Part shown: in pieces, positions 36,401-44,922 of the stretch | Layout of the letters: each line of letters begins with the position of its first letter | Position numbering within the stretch: the first letter of the stretch is position 1 | Assembly: GCA_030263805.2 (NCBI GenBank) | Contig: CP136011.1 | Span: forward strand, 434,001-498,000 | Direction of reading: 5' to 3' | DNA length: 64,000 bases | Source of the DNA: Pseudomonas sp. FeN3W | Lineage (GTDB): Bacteria; Pseudomonadota; Gammaproteobacteria; Pseudomonadales; Pseudomonadaceae | Position numbers and translations under genes: made by a program | Notes under the pieces: model-generated | Told to the model about the DNA's origin: nothing | What the model saw: the letters and a program-made list of their open reading frames with translations, nothing else | The model's database searches: none

Positions 36401-37023
36401 TCGAGGTTAAGAGCAATTCACGTGGCTCCTATGCCTTCTTCAAGATCGATGACAACACCGCTCGGGTTGATTGCAGCATCTTCAGCAAGGCATATCACGA
36501 CTACCAGGCATTCATCCGAGACGATAGCATGGTCGTGATGAAGGGCTGGGTGAAAACCAATGCCAAGACGGGGGCGGTTTCGCTGACGGTTGATGTTGTG
36601 CAGCCACTTTCAAGCTTTATGGAAAACCAGCCTGGACAGCTTGTGATCACGCTGAACCCTGGCGAAAGGCCAATGCGCATCATGGGGGCTCTGCACGCAC
36701 TTCTTGCGAACCAGGAAGAGGGCAACATCAATTTTGGCGTAAGAGAATCCGCCGATGGCGAAGTGAGCGACCTCCCCGCTCAAGGGGTGCCAGGAAACGC
36801 TCCGGTTCTGCGCAAAATCCTTGAGAAGTTCGAGGGCCGCGCAATGATCGAATACGCGAGTGCCGAACTCAAACGCGGATCCAGAAAGCAAGCGTCAGAC
36901 ATTCAGCCAATGCAGTCGATTGAAGACCTCGAAGCCCTGAAGTCATCGTTGCGCAAGGAGCTGGAAAAATACCTCAATGATGCGGCATCAGTCATGAGCC
37001 GCTCGGTTGAAATGACCCCTTGA
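33418..37023 (+). CDS. dnaE: DNA polymerase III alpha subunit
   Basis: The GTG at 33418 has AAGGGA 7 bases upstream and gives the family's usual start, MSFVHL.VHSEYSL. The 1201-residue product has the PHP domain (about 1-280) and the catalytic Asp pair in MPDFDVDFC (about residue 401). The family's GPGRGSGAGSLVAYALGITD and palm motifs are present, along with a QGSLF clamp-binding pentamer at about 909-913, and an OB-fold C-terminal region (VTISGLITDVEVKSNSRGSYAFFKIDD). Such plasmid DnaE proteins can replicate their own element or support error-prone repair. No clamp or loader gene is visible. Confidence 0.96.
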   Translation: MSFVHLSVHSEYSLHDSLIRVKPLFEQVKKQGMPAIAITDGSNMFAAIKAYKQGMAKGVKPIIGAELVIKTSRLPRSTMGFLCKNDEGYRDLCELLSRGYLEAPRDELDRPIIPIEWFQGKSTNLVVLSGAREGEIGKHLLSQRKDAARESLQEMKVLFGSDFYLELQRIGHAADDRYVKAAVSLAAETSTPVVATNPARFLSPDEYTSHELRIAIGQGRSVKALREDLNSPCTHHQYLKSPEEMRELFSDIPSAIDNTMLIAVKCSVDLTLGKNYLPQFPAPAGMTEGEYLEKSSREGLEDRLKFYFKDDAVIAQHRKEYEDRLEFELNTIKNMGFPGYFLIVADFIRWAKKNDIPVGPGRGSGAGSLVAYALGITDVNPLPYALLFERFLNPERVSMPDFDVDFCMDKRDLVIQYVANTYGHDAVSQIITYGTMAAKMVVKDVARALGHPYRFGDNISKMIPKVPDITLKRAMEEVPALRLMYETDNEVHIVLDHAFALEGITRGRGKHAGGVVIAPTKLTDFSPTICEADGSSLVTQYDKDDVEAAGLVKFDFLGLRNLTIINSAVKSVNNRRAKQGQSMIDILDIPLDDRLTYELLQRCETTAVFQLESSGMKNLIKNLKPDCIEDIIALVALFRPGPLQSGMVDDFVNRKHGRAEVTYPHPLLEPILNMTYGVIVYQEQVMQIAQAMAGYTLGEADMLRRAMGKKKPEEMAKQRAIFVKGCLGNGIDEALSGSVFDLMEMFAAYGFNKSHSAAYALVAYQTAWLKAHYPADFMAAVLSSDMDNIDKVVRFIHECRSMGLEIMPPDVNLSEWNFTTHDGKVVYGMGAIKGLGEAAARNIMEERKAGGRYENMVDFLYRNSVNKNVTEACINSGLFDYTTMDRAELLATYPLALQASKQMKKTIMQGSLFDFELPPAPRKQVEAMEIDIRLNGERKSLGLYLTGHPYSRFAPMLRKSMTGTLAQVLDNAEDESIAPHEKWQSVTISGLITDVEVKSNSRGSYAFFKIDDNTARVDCSIFSKAYHDYQAFIRDDSMVVMKGWVKTNAKTGAVSLTVDVVQPLSSFMENQPGQLVITLNPGERPMRIMGALHALLANQEEGNINFGVRESADGEVSDLPAQGVPGNAPVLRKILEKFEGRAMIEYASAELKRGSRKQASDIQPMQSIEDLEALKSSLRKELEKYLNDAASVMSRSVEMTP

Positions 37024-37033
37024 CCAACCCTAG

Positions 37034-37059
37034 AAAGGCCTCCAGATGGAGGCCTTTTT
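37034..37059 (+). terminator. Rho-independent terminator of dnaE
   Basis: AAAGGCCTCC and GGAGGCCTTT arms with a 4-base loop and a T-run follow 10 bases after dnaE. Confidence 0.92.
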
Positions 37060-37375
37060 CATGCCGCCACCCTGATAAGGCAACTTTAAGCCTGTAGAAC
37101 TCATGCTTACGCAAGATTTTGCGATTTTCCAATATTGGTTATATTTAATTTAACGTGTTCGTGGAGCTTGATAAGTAAGGGTTTGATAAACATGTATTTA
37201 GCACCAGTTCGAACAAAGCCGACTTATTCCGAATTCATCCAACTTCCTTATTACGGCAATTGTCTGTTTCTGTTATGTTTTTTGTATAACGCTTATTGAC
37301 GAACAGGAATAGCTAATATAGAGTTGGTTTATTGACTAAGCGTCACATCCCATAATAATAAAAATAGGGGTCACC
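37060..37375. other. A+T-rich intergenic region before the sigma-like gene
   Basis: These 316 bases contain no credible gene. The middle is A+T-rich, with TTGGTTATATTTAATTTAAC near 37135, and a GTTAT/ATAAC inverted pair near 37272-37290. AGGGG lies 5 bases before the ATG at 37376. It probably contains the promoter of the next gene, but I cannot pick one with confidence. Confidence 0.5.
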
Positions 37376-38449
37376 ATGAATACCTTCCGCGCCGAGATTC
37401 TTGATCTCGTAAAATCTGCCGTACCCGCAAAAGAGCCTGCCCGTGATATCGAAATTTCGCTCCAGTACTTTGGCTGGGATGGCCTAGGTGGTTGCAGTAT
37501 GCAATCGGTAGGTGAAAAACATAAGCTCACCCGCGAACGTGTCAGACAGATTACTGGAAAAATTTCGCGCCACATGGCTGCACAGTCCGAAGAAAAGTTG
37601 ACGACTCTGCCCTCCCTTTTATCCATGATCAATGCTTACGCGCCCGCCAGCGCTGATCGCATTGAAAGCCTCCTGAAGAATCACGGACTGGGAGAAGACC
37701 GCCTTGAGGGTGTCTTGCAGGCAGCAAGACAGTTTAATCGCCCTGGCAAGCACCTTCGGGTAACCGAAGAATTTGGCAATCGCTTTGTTATTCTGCCTGA
37801 TATGGAAGGCAGCGCTGAAAAAGTTATGGCCAAAGCCCAAAAATTAACCAGCCATGTTGGTTTTATCTGCCTTGATGAACTGATGTATCTACTGCCAGGC
37901 ATTCCTCGTGATGCTGCACTTGATTTCATTCGTGATGTTTTATCGCTACGTGATGACGTGGTGTGGCTTGATGAGGCTCACGAATGGGTTTGGTTGAAGG
38001 ATGCCCCTCGTAATCGACTGGTCACTTGCCTGTCAAAAATGCTGACATTGTTCGCAAGCACAACGCTCGACAATGTCCGTGCCGGGGTCAATCGTTACTT
38101 CCGCAAAGGAGACTCTGCCCCGCCGAAGTTATACGCGCCCGATCAGGTTCTTAAAGCGTTTCTTTCTGCCTGGGGCCAGGCATCCTGTTCGCCCGCTGGC
38201 ATCGTGCGCAAAACAAGCGCTTTCGAACCTTCTGTCGAGCCTCTGGAAATGGAAGAGTCAATCGCACTTCACATCCTTAATTCACCAGAAAAGATGGTTC
38301 GCGAAAAAGAACTTGAAAACGTTCTTGTTCCAGAGATGGATGGAACAACACACCCAAAGAAGTACAATTTCTCAATCGCGCTAAATTACTCCCCACTTAT
38401 TCGTAAGGGAGAAAAGCGTGGGCAGTATGTGGCAACTGGAACAATCTGA
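37376..38449 (+). CDS. Regulator with sigma-70 region-4-like HTH
   Basis: The N-terminal part contains VGEKHKLTRERVRQI (45-59), the hallmark helix of sigma-70 region 4 that binds -35 elements. Region 2, needed for -10 recognition, is absent. The rest (about 90-357) is a mixed alpha/beta protein, with a segment at about 160-200 (FICLDELMYLLPGIPRDAALDFI). It ends in a YVATG-like strand. This resembles stand-alone sigma-4-like HTH proteins of unknown role. It is a single gene between terminators at 37,034 and 38,466. It could regulate plasmid transcription, but nothing shows its target. Confidence 0.7.
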   Translation: MNTFRAEILDLVKSAVPAKEPARDIEISLQYFGWDGLGGCSMQSVGEKHKLTRERVRQITGKISRHMAAQSEEKLTTLPSLLSMINAYAPASADRIESLLKNHGLGEDRLEGVLQAARQFNRPGKHLRVTEEFGNRFVILPDMEGSAEKVMAKAQKLTSHVGFICLDELMYLLPGIPRDAALDFIRDVLSLRDDVVWLDEAHEWVWLKDAPRNRLVTCLSKMLTLFASTTLDNVRAGVNRYFRKGDSAPPKLYAPDQVLKAFLSAWGQASCSPAGIVRKTSAFEPSVEPLEMEESIALHILNSPEKMVREKELENVLVPEMDGTTHPKKYNFSIALNYSPLIRKGEKRGQYVATGTI

Positions 38450-38465
38450 GTCAGCATGAAGAAAG

Positions 38466-38495
38466 AAAAGGTCAGCAAAAGCTGGCCTTTTTCTT
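38466..38495 (+). terminator. Rho-independent terminator
   Basis: AAAAGGTCAGC and GCTGGCCTTTT arms (one G-T pair) with a 4-base AAAA loop precede a T-rich run. Confidence 0.85.
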
Positions 38496-38557
38496 TAACA
38501 GGTGGGTTTGAAGTCTCACTTGCGCCAGGAATATACTGATTAAAAGAGGTGCAACCG

Positions 38558-39367
38558 ATGAAAATTCAATTTACACTAATTGATCCCGACTTGATTTCTC
38601 GCTCTGATGGAAATCAAACCATCGTGATGGGTATAGCCAAGACCAAGGAGGTTATGTCCAATTACGATCTCAAATATTTATCCCTTGGCCATGCACTGGG
38701 AATGAAAGCAGGGGTTTTGTTTGATACCCATGAGAACCTCATGCATAGGGATGAATACATCACCCACGATCTTCATTCAATGCTTACCAAACCGATCTGG
38801 GAGCGCACTGAGGCATTTGATAACGTCTCCGGTGAAATCACATTTCTTAAAACGCAGCCTATCGAAGTTGATGAGGCTCTGCCTCACAATTATATATTCC
38901 TTGGACTGCTTTGTGGTCAGCGGGAGCACATCAAATCATTTGTTGGTCACATCAGTGAAATCCAGCTGCCAAGTGACCCCGAATCTGGGCAACCAAGAAT
39001 CGCCCCGGTCAGCACATCCAGCATCGAAGCCAATCACATCATGGGATCACGCTTCACGACGATGCTCAGTCAGGTGATATGGGGGTGGGGCTGTGAAAAG
39101 CGCGGCATGCGCTACCTCAACAGTGAGCAAGAGGCGCTGAAGACATTCAGTGCCGTCAAGAGCTACTTGGATACAGGCAAAGTAACCCCGGAGATGACGC
39201 AATACGGCGTCAGCCGTGACCCGGATTATTTACGCTACCTGCGGGCCCTTAACAAGTTTGAGCCTTTGACCTTCAGACAATGGGAAACCAAGAGTGAGCG
39301 TGATCATGCCAAAGCGCTGGCGAACAAGGCGGTGAGGCAAATGCAATGCGAGGTAGAGCCAGGCTGA
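38558..39367 (+). CDS. Hypothetical protein
   Basis: The ATG at 38558 is preceded by AGAGG 8 bases away. The 269-residue product is soluble, with a beta-rich first half and a helical, charged C terminus ending in the region LANKAVRQMQCEVEPG. No known family is recognised. It is convergent with the small gene ending at 39386, and only 18 bases lie between them. Confidence 0.65.
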   Translation: MKIQFTLIDPDLISRSDGNQTIVMGIAKTKEVMSNYDLKYLSLGHALGMKAGVLFDTHENLMHRDEYITHDLHSMLTKPIWERTEAFDNVSGEITFLKTQPIEVDEALPHNYIFLGLLCGQREHIKSFVGHISEIQLPSDPESGQPRIAPVSTSSIEANHIMGSRFTTMLSQVIWGWGCEKRGMRYLNSEQEALKTFSAVKSYLDTGKVTPEMTQYGVSRDPDYLRYLRALNKFEPLTFRQWETKSERDHAKALANKAVRQMQCEVEPG

Positions 39368-39385
39368 ATGCTCTACTCAATGGCC

Positions 39386-39925
39386 TTACAGGCAAAGCTC
39401 ATCCTCGCGTGAATCGACGGCATGGACGCCGAACGATCTTAGATCCGGCAATACAGGGCACGGCATGACGAATGCCTTGTTCAAGGCGTCTGACAGCAAG
39501 CGCAAGGTCTGTTCATCGTCGTACTCAAGCCCATTTAAAGCCATAGAGATGCGGCTCATCTGACGCTCTGTTTCCGCTTCAGCCAAGGCAATGCCGAGTC
39601 GGAATGGATTCGGGTGCTGAGCGCTGGCAGAATCAATGTGATCTACCAACAGGCTGTAACGACCATCGTGCGCAGCAATGTACAACGCAAGCGCTCGCGC
39701 AACCTGGCGCATTTCTGACTTGGTCAAAGAATCGGTCAACGCGAACGCAGGTGCTGGCGAGCTGCTGACCATCTTCACATGCTTCCACTGCTCCTTCACC
39801 CGCCCAATCTCTGGTGAGGTGAATTGAGACCACAGATCAGGATGGCCGATCTTAAGCCCAGCATTGAAGTCGAGGGCCTTCTGTATCGAATTGAGCAAAG
39901 ACTGGCTTATTTTGAGTGCAAACAT
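39386..39925 (-). CDS. Hypothetical protein downstream of erpA
   Basis: This 179-residue protein starts at 39925, 4 bases after the erpA stop, and is probably co-transcribed with erpA. A longer frame continues upstream but overlaps erpA out of frame and is unlikely. The product is mainly helical with a lysine/arginine-rich middle and no signal peptide. No family is recognised. It may work with ErpA, which is only a positional inference. Confidence 0.65.
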   Translation of the reverse strand: MFALKISQSLLNSIQKALDFNAGLKIGHPDLWSQFTSPEIGRVKEQWKHVKMVSSSPAPAFALTDSLTKSEMRQVARALALYIAAHDGRYSLLVDHIDSASAQHPNPFRLGIALAEAETERQMSRISMALNGLEYDDEQTLRLLSDALNKAFVMPCPVLPDLRSFGVHAVDSREDELCL

Positions 39926-39929
39926 GGCT

Positions 39930-40289
39930 TTAAACCGAAAATGAGGATCCGCATCCACAGGTTGTTGATGCGTTTGGGTTGTTGATTGAGAAACGGGCAC
40001 CAGCCAGAGACTCCTGATAAGCAATCGTAGCGCCTTCAAGGTAGGGATAGCTGAGCGGGTCGATAAGCACTTTGAGCCCATGTAGCTCACATACGACATC
40101 GTCTTCACCTGGTTCATCCTCAAACGTGAAACCGTATTGAAAGCCGGAGCAGCCGCCACCTTGCACGAAAACACGCAGGTAAAGGTCATCCTCGCTCTCT
40201 TCATTCATGAAGTCACGAACCTTTTGGGCCGCCTCCTCTGACATATGTACCAGCGGCGCATTAGGGTCAAATGCTTCTACGCTCATCAT
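39930..40289 (-). CDS. erpA: Iron-sulfur cluster carrier ErpA
   Basis: A-type carrier that delivers Fe-S clusters to apo-proteins. The three ligands are present: Cys47 in GGGCSGFQYGFTF and Cys111/Cys113 in the C-terminal CGCGSSFSV. The 119-residue length and the ending match Pseudomonas-type ErpA closely. The neighbouring DNA genes could need Fe-S delivery. It is in a short minus-strand operon with a -35/-10 promoter at 40,343-40,371 and a leader hairpin. Confidence 0.93.
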   Translation of the reverse strand: MMSVEAFDPNAPLVHMSEEAAQKVRDFMNEESEDDLYLRVFVQGGGCSGFQYGFTFEDEPGEDDVVCELHGLKVLIDPLSYPYLEGATIAYQESLAGARFSINNPNASTTCGCGSSFSV

Positions 40290-40307
40290 GATTCTCCAAA
40301 GCAGAAA

Positions 40308-40322
40308 CCCCGAAAAACGGGG
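40308..40322 (-). promoter_or_regulatory. Leader hairpin of erpA
   Basis: On the minus strand CCCCG and CGGGG flank TTTTT, followed by TTTC and a GGAG ribosome site 20 bases on. It lies between the likely transcription start (near 40,336) and the ATG, so it could attenuate or stabilise the message. Confidence 0.4.
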
Positions 40323-40342
40323 ATCTGTATCAATTTTGATTG

Positions 40343-40371
40343 ATGGTAAAGGGTAGACAAAGGTGTGTCAA
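40343..40371 (-). promoter_or_regulatory. Promoter for erpA
   Basis: TTGACA and TACCAT (minus strand, 40371-40366 and 40348-40343) are separated by 17 bases. The site lies in the divergent gap to dnaG. A plus-strand promoter for dnaG is less clear (TAGACA and TAATAT with an 18-base gap). Confidence 0.6.
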
Positions 40372-40404
40372 TAACTCTAATATATCAGCCCTCAGGAGAA
40401 CCGC

Positions 40405-42246
40405 ATGACATCCGACAACCAACTCAGGATACCGCAGGCCGTTATTGACAGCCTCGTCACCAACACCGACATCGTGCACACCGTAGGAAGCGCCATCAAG
40501 CTCAAGAAGCAGGGTAAGGACTACGTCGGACTGTGCCCCTTCCACAAAGAGACGACACCTTCGTTCAGCGTCTCTACGGTCAAGCAGTTTTACTACTGCT
40601 TTGGATGTGGTGCGGGTGGCAACTCCATGAATTTCAAGATGGAATACTTCGGCAAGTCTTTCATCTCGGTCATTCAGGAGATGGCTGAGGACAACGGGAT
40701 TGACCTCACGCCCTATCTCAGGATGGCTCAAAGCGGCCAGCTGGAGTTCAAGCTGCTGCCGGCTATGGCCAAAGCATCTGCGTTCTTCACGGACGAGCTG
40801 TCAGCCTGCTCGGCTGACTCTACCGTTAGACAGTACCTGCAAGGTCGATCCATCAGTCAGGCGGCTATTGATCGTTTCCAGCTTGGGTTTGCGGGCAGCA
40901 GCCCCCGAATCGTGGAGGCGCTTTCGAATGTCAAGGAAGAGATGGTGCTAGGCGGAATTCTTGAGGAGGGTGAGCGCGGCATCTTCTCCTCATTCCGTGA
41001 TCGCTTGATGATGCCCATCCGCGACACCCGTGGCAAAACGATTGGCCTGTCTGGTCGAACGCTTAAGGAAGATGTCAAACCAAAGTACAAGAACTCAAAG
41101 GAAAGCCAGCTGTTTTCTCGCAACAGTGTGCTCTATGGGCTCTACGAGGCGCTCGAAACCTTTGGTGTTGAGAAGCTTGATCACATCGATGTGGTTGAGG
41201 GACAGATCGATGTAATTGCACAATGGATGATCGGTCGCCCTGCTTGTGCAGCAATGGGATCTTCTGTATCGCCCCAGCAGCTGCGGTTACTGATGCGGCA
41301 CGCCAAAAGCATCACCTTCATGTTTGATGGTGATGCCGCAGGCATCAAGGCAATGATACAGGTGTGCCTGCTGCTGCTTGAGCATGTTGCAGAACATGAC
41401 ACGAACTTCAATGTGACCATGCTGCCCACGGGAGAAGATCCGCACAGCTTGATTACCCAGAACATGGCGCTATTCGAGCAGAGCATTCAGAACCCCATGC
41501 CTTGGCTGGATGCGCTGTTTATGTACATGCCAGAAGCCGCCGATCTTGAAACAGACCGGGGGCGTGCGGAATTCGCAAGTCGCTGTGTCGAGCTTATTCA
41601 CGATACACGCGACCCGCTTCTGCGCCATCAGGCAATTGAAAAAGCCTCCAGGGCATGTGGCATTCCAGTTCAGACACTGAATGAGCGTTTGCTGTCACTC
41701 CCTTTATCGCGCAGCGGTCAAGCAAACAAAAATCCTCAGCGCCTTGTCGAGGATGCGGCCATTCGTTTTGCTCGGATGATTTGGGACGAGCCTCACCTGG
41801 CGGCTCAGGTGAAGCATCCCACCCTTTGGGTGGAAGAGGGCGATGCTCTAACAGCCTTGCTTGGGCAGTGGGTTGCAGATTGCCATGCGGGTGCTTTCGA
41901 CGGGCAATACTCCGAGGCGGATATGGAGGCATTGAATGCCAGCCCTGAGCGACTTGAAGAGATTGAGGCAAAAAGCCGCTGGCGGGTGGCTGGCGCTGCG
42001 TTGGGCAGGCGCCTTGTCGGAGCGCAGATTCCAGGTCTTACCGAGCTCCTGATGAAGGAGGAGCCTGAATCTGGCTCAAGCGTGGCTCTTGCTCATGCCT
42101 GGCACATTACTGGATCTTGCGCAGCCAAAGCGATGGCGTCCATTTCCCAGAAAGCCAGCATGAACCTGCTTAGTCCAGAAGATAGAACACGGTTTTCCTC
42201 CCTTATGCTTATCAGAAAGGATGCAGCGACCCGATTAAGGGCGTGA
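40405..42246 (+). CDS. dnaG: DNA primase DnaG
   Basis: DnaG makes RNA primers at the replication fork. The zinc-binding domain has Cys44, His47, Cys65 and Cys68. The TOPRIM core shows VVEGQIDVIA (conserved Glu) and FMFDGDAAG (DxD). The C-terminal helicase-binding region is present as a helical 170-residue tail. The length of 613 is normal. Together with the DnaB gene it gives the element its own primosome. It is followed after 48 bases by recG. Confidence 0.95.
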   Translation: MTSDNQLRIPQAVIDSLVTNTDIVHTVGSAIKLKKQGKDYVGLCPFHKETTPSFSVSTVKQFYYCFGCGAGGNSMNFKMEYFGKSFISVIQEMAEDNGIDLTPYLRMAQSGQLEFKLLPAMAKASAFFTDELSACSADSTVRQYLQGRSISQAAIDRFQLGFAGSSPRIVEALSNVKEEMVLGGILEEGERGIFSSFRDRLMMPIRDTRGKTIGLSGRTLKEDVKPKYKNSKESQLFSRNSVLYGLYEALETFGVEKLDHIDVVEGQIDVIAQWMIGRPACAAMGSSVSPQQLRLLMRHAKSITFMFDGDAAGIKAMIQVCLLLLEHVAEHDTNFNVTMLPTGEDPHSLITQNMALFEQSIQNPMPWLDALFMYMPEAADLETDRGRAEFASRCVELIHDTRDPLLRHQAIEKASRACGIPVQTLNERLLSLPLSRSGQANKNPQRLVEDAAIRFARMIWDEPHLAAQVKHPTLWVEEGDALTALLGQWVADCHAGAFDGQYSEADMEALNASPERLEEIEAKSRWRVAGAALGRRLVGAQIPGLTELLMKEEPESGSSVALAHAWHITGSCAAKAMASISQKASMNLLSPEDRTRFSSLMLIRKDAATRLRA

Positions 42247-42294
42247 TTAAAGCCTTCAATATAGGCTAAACTAATTGGAAAAGAGGGTATACAA

Positions 42295-44616
42295 ATGAGT
42301 GATGCATTCAACAAACAAACGCTAAGCCGCTTGCGTAAGATGGATATTGACGAGCCCTGGGAGCTTGTCATGCACCTGCCGTCCAGTTACGACGACTATA
42401 CCGCACCACTCAAGAGTATCCCTGCTATCCATGCCCTTGGTAATGGCAAGCCTTTCTATGCAATGCTCAAGCTTGATAACGTCATCACCATGGCTCAAAT
42501 CAAGCAGGAGAAGGCGGCCAAAGGTCAAAGCACTGACTCCAAGGGGCCAGACTATGTCCGCGTTGAGCTTTCTGATGGGCTTCGCAAAACCACATCGCTC
42601 GTCTTTGGTCGTGTAGACCCCTGGCTTCAGCTGAAGAATGGATCCATCAATCGGATCATTCACCTTTCGGGACGAGTCGACGTAAAAGGGCAATTCACCA
42701 ATCTGGTTGGTCTTGAGGTTGTCCCAGCCGCCGACCAAAACAAGCTGGTTGCGCGCTATCGCGGGAAGAAGGGTGTACTAACGCCCATGAAGGTGGCTGA
42801 GCTCACCAAGATTGCGCTCATCCATTACGCGGATCGGGCGGTCGAAGAGATGCTTGATGAACTCGGTGTCGATGAGACCACCGTCATGTCCCAGTGCCGC
42901 ATTCCATTTAATAACCTCAAGCAACTTCTGATTACGCTTCACGCGCCACGTAACCAGGAAGATTTGAACAAGGCTCTCAAGTCAGCGCGTCGACTCAGTG
43001 CGTATTCAGGCATCCGCAAGGCCATGGATGCAACAGTGCGCATGCCGAGACCTGATGCAAGAATTCCCCTGGATCGTGATCTTATTCGCGATCTGGTCAT
43101 GCAACACCCGTTCACGCCCACAAAGGATCAACGCCAGGCCATTTGGGATGTGGTGTGCGACCTGGATAACGACACGCCGATGGATCGCCTGCTTTCTGCT
43201 GACGTCGGCAATGGTAAAACCATGGCTTATGGTATTCCTGCCGCATACGTCAGCAAGACAGGTCGTAACGCCGTGGTGATGCTGCCTACGGAGCCTCTGG
43301 CTGGTCAGGTCGCCCAAAACATTCAGAATTGGTATCCCGAGATCAAGGTTCGGCTGGCTACGGCTGGGTTCAATGAAAAGGCTGAGCAGGGCGATATCCT
43401 GGTCGGGACAACCGCGCTACTTCCATGGCTTGCTAAAAATCCAGACTGGAAAGTCGATTTCGCCATTGTCGATGAACAGCAAAAGATGGGCACGGCTCAG
43501 CGAGAGGCCCTGAATGGCCTAGGAACACACGTGTTGGAAGCTACGGCCACACCGATCCCAAGAACCATGGCGCAGACGATCTTTGGCGGCAAGAAAGTAT
43601 CTCTGATCAAGGATTGCCCTGTTGTCAAGAACATCACTTCACACATGCTTGGAAATAGCCAAGACCACAAGCTTGAGGCTTACAACATGCTGTCGAAGTG
43701 GTTGGCAGCTGGGCGACGCGTAGCGGTGATCTACCCGCTTGTTGCTGAACAGCAGGCTTATTACTTTCACATTACGGCAGATGATCAAAAGTCAGCGGAA
43801 AAGATCGGGGCGCTCATCAAAAAGGTTGGCCTGAGCATGAAGTGGGTTCGCGCTCATGATCACGAAGATAACAACACCATCCTCAATGAGCTGGATAACA
43901 CCATCAACAGTGGATTTCTGGCCGAGTTTCATGGTGAAGAGTCCGTCTTCAACAGGCTTCAAAAGCGATTCGCACGCTACATGGGTGAATCAGCAGGATC
44001 CATCGAATATCTGGGCTCCAGAGTCGACAGTGATCTGAACGAGCGCAACCGCATGACCATTATCCGCAACAAGGACAATTGGGAGAAGAAGCGCCCAGGT
44101 CGAATCGCCATGATTCATGGTCGATCAAAGCGCGATGAAAAGATCGCCATCATCAACCATATGAACTCCGGTGGGGCAGACATCCTGATCTCGACAACAC
44201 TTATCGAAATCGGCGTGGACGTTAAAGACCTGAATGCCTTGCTCGTTGTGAACGCTGAGCAGCTCGGCGCCTTCACGCTGCACCAGCTGCGTGGCCGAAT
44301 TGCACGTAACGGGGGTGAGGGCGACTTCATGATGATGACCGGATGCCCGATCAGCGAGCTCGAAGACACCGCACGAGAGCGTCTGGATCTTTTGATGAAA
44401 TTCAAAAGTGGTGATGACATTGCGCTGTACGACATGGAGCAGCGCGGCTTCGGCAACCTTGCAGCCGGGGGCAAGAGCCAAAAGGGCTTCGAAGATGGAC
44501 TGTTCCCATCCATCAAGCTATCCCCATCTGAGCTCGACACCTTCCTCAAGGAGTTTGCGAGGGACATTCAGGCCCAAAAGGCATTGCCGTCTGCACCTGT
44601 CTGCGAGGGGCCATGA
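42295..44616 (+). CDS. recG: RecG-like branch-migration helicase
   Basis: RecG remodels stalled forks and Holliday junctions. The 773-residue product has a wedge OB-fold N-terminal domain, Walker A ADVGNGKTMA near residue 300, and motif II as DEQQKMG where RecG normally has DEQHRFG, so the histidine is replaced by glutamine. The family's TATPIPRT motif, IEIGVDV and the RGRIARNG motif VI follow. A long insertion lies around residues 480-590. The C-terminal helical hook is present. It is on the same strand as dnaG, 48 bases downstream. Confidence 0.9.
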   Translation: MSDAFNKQTLSRLRKMDIDEPWELVMHLPSSYDDYTAPLKSIPAIHALGNGKPFYAMLKLDNVITMAQIKQEKAAKGQSTDSKGPDYVRVELSDGLRKTTSLVFGRVDPWLQLKNGSINRIIHLSGRVDVKGQFTNLVGLEVVPAADQNKLVARYRGKKGVLTPMKVAELTKIALIHYADRAVEEMLDELGVDETTVMSQCRIPFNNLKQLLITLHAPRNQEDLNKALKSARRLSAYSGIRKAMDATVRMPRPDARIPLDRDLIRDLVMQHPFTPTKDQRQAIWDVVCDLDNDTPMDRLLSADVGNGKTMAYGIPAAYVSKTGRNAVVMLPTEPLAGQVAQNIQNWYPEIKVRLATAGFNEKAEQGDILVGTTALLPWLAKNPDWKVDFAIVDEQQKMGTAQREALNGLGTHVLEATATPIPRTMAQTIFGGKKVSLIKDCPVVKNITSHMLGNSQDHKLEAYNMLSKWLAAGRRVAVIYPLVAEQQAYYFHITADDQKSAEKIGALIKKVGLSMKWVRAHDHEDNNTILNELDNTINSGFLAEFHGEESVFNRLQKRFARYMGESAGSIEYLGSRVDSDLNERNRMTIIRNKDNWEKKRPGRIAMIHGRSKRDEKIAIINHMNSGGADILISTTLIEIGVDVKDLNALLVVNAEQLGAFTLHQLRGRIARNGGEGDFMMMTGCPISELEDTARERLDLLMKFKSGDDIALYDMEQRGFGNLAAGGKSQKGFEDGLFPSIKLSPSELDTFLKEFARDIQAQKALPSAPVCEGP

Positions 44617-44922
44617 TTCGAAAATATTGCCATTTTTTATGGCGTTTATCGAGTACGCCTATCGACATTTGGGCTAAAGCGCATGGTGATTTATTGACGC
44701 CAATGGTGCGCTAAAGCCTTGAAATCTATTCAGAATGAGGCCAGATCGGTTTGATTGGCCTTAAACCCATTCTGTTTGGGCTTAAATTCAACTAACAGTT
44801 GACTATTCACTTAGTTATGGGTATATTGCCAATCAAGGACTGGAGTGAGAGAGGCAAAGCCTCCTCACGTGACGGAAATAGGGCTCATTCAGTAAAATGG
44901 GCTCGCATGGAGGTCAACTAAG
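44617..44922. other. Intergenic region with a short frame and promoter
   Basis: A 33-codon frame (44613-44714) begins in an ATGA overlap with recG. It has no clear ribosome site, so it may be spurious. The rest holds the promoter at 44,799-44,827 and a leader with a small GAGGC/GCCTC hairpin near 44,851-44,866. GGAGG lies 9 bases before the ATG at 44,923. Confidence 0.45.
44799..44827 (+). promoter_or_regulatory. Sigma-70 promoter for the 406-residue protein
   Basis: TTGACT and TATATT are separated by 17 bases. The leader from about 44,835 to 44,922 is nearly 90 bases long. Confidence 0.68.

Noticed and set aside
44613..44714. 33-codon frame after recG
   Set aside because: No clear ribosome site, no conservation evidence; mentioned only as part of the intergenic region.
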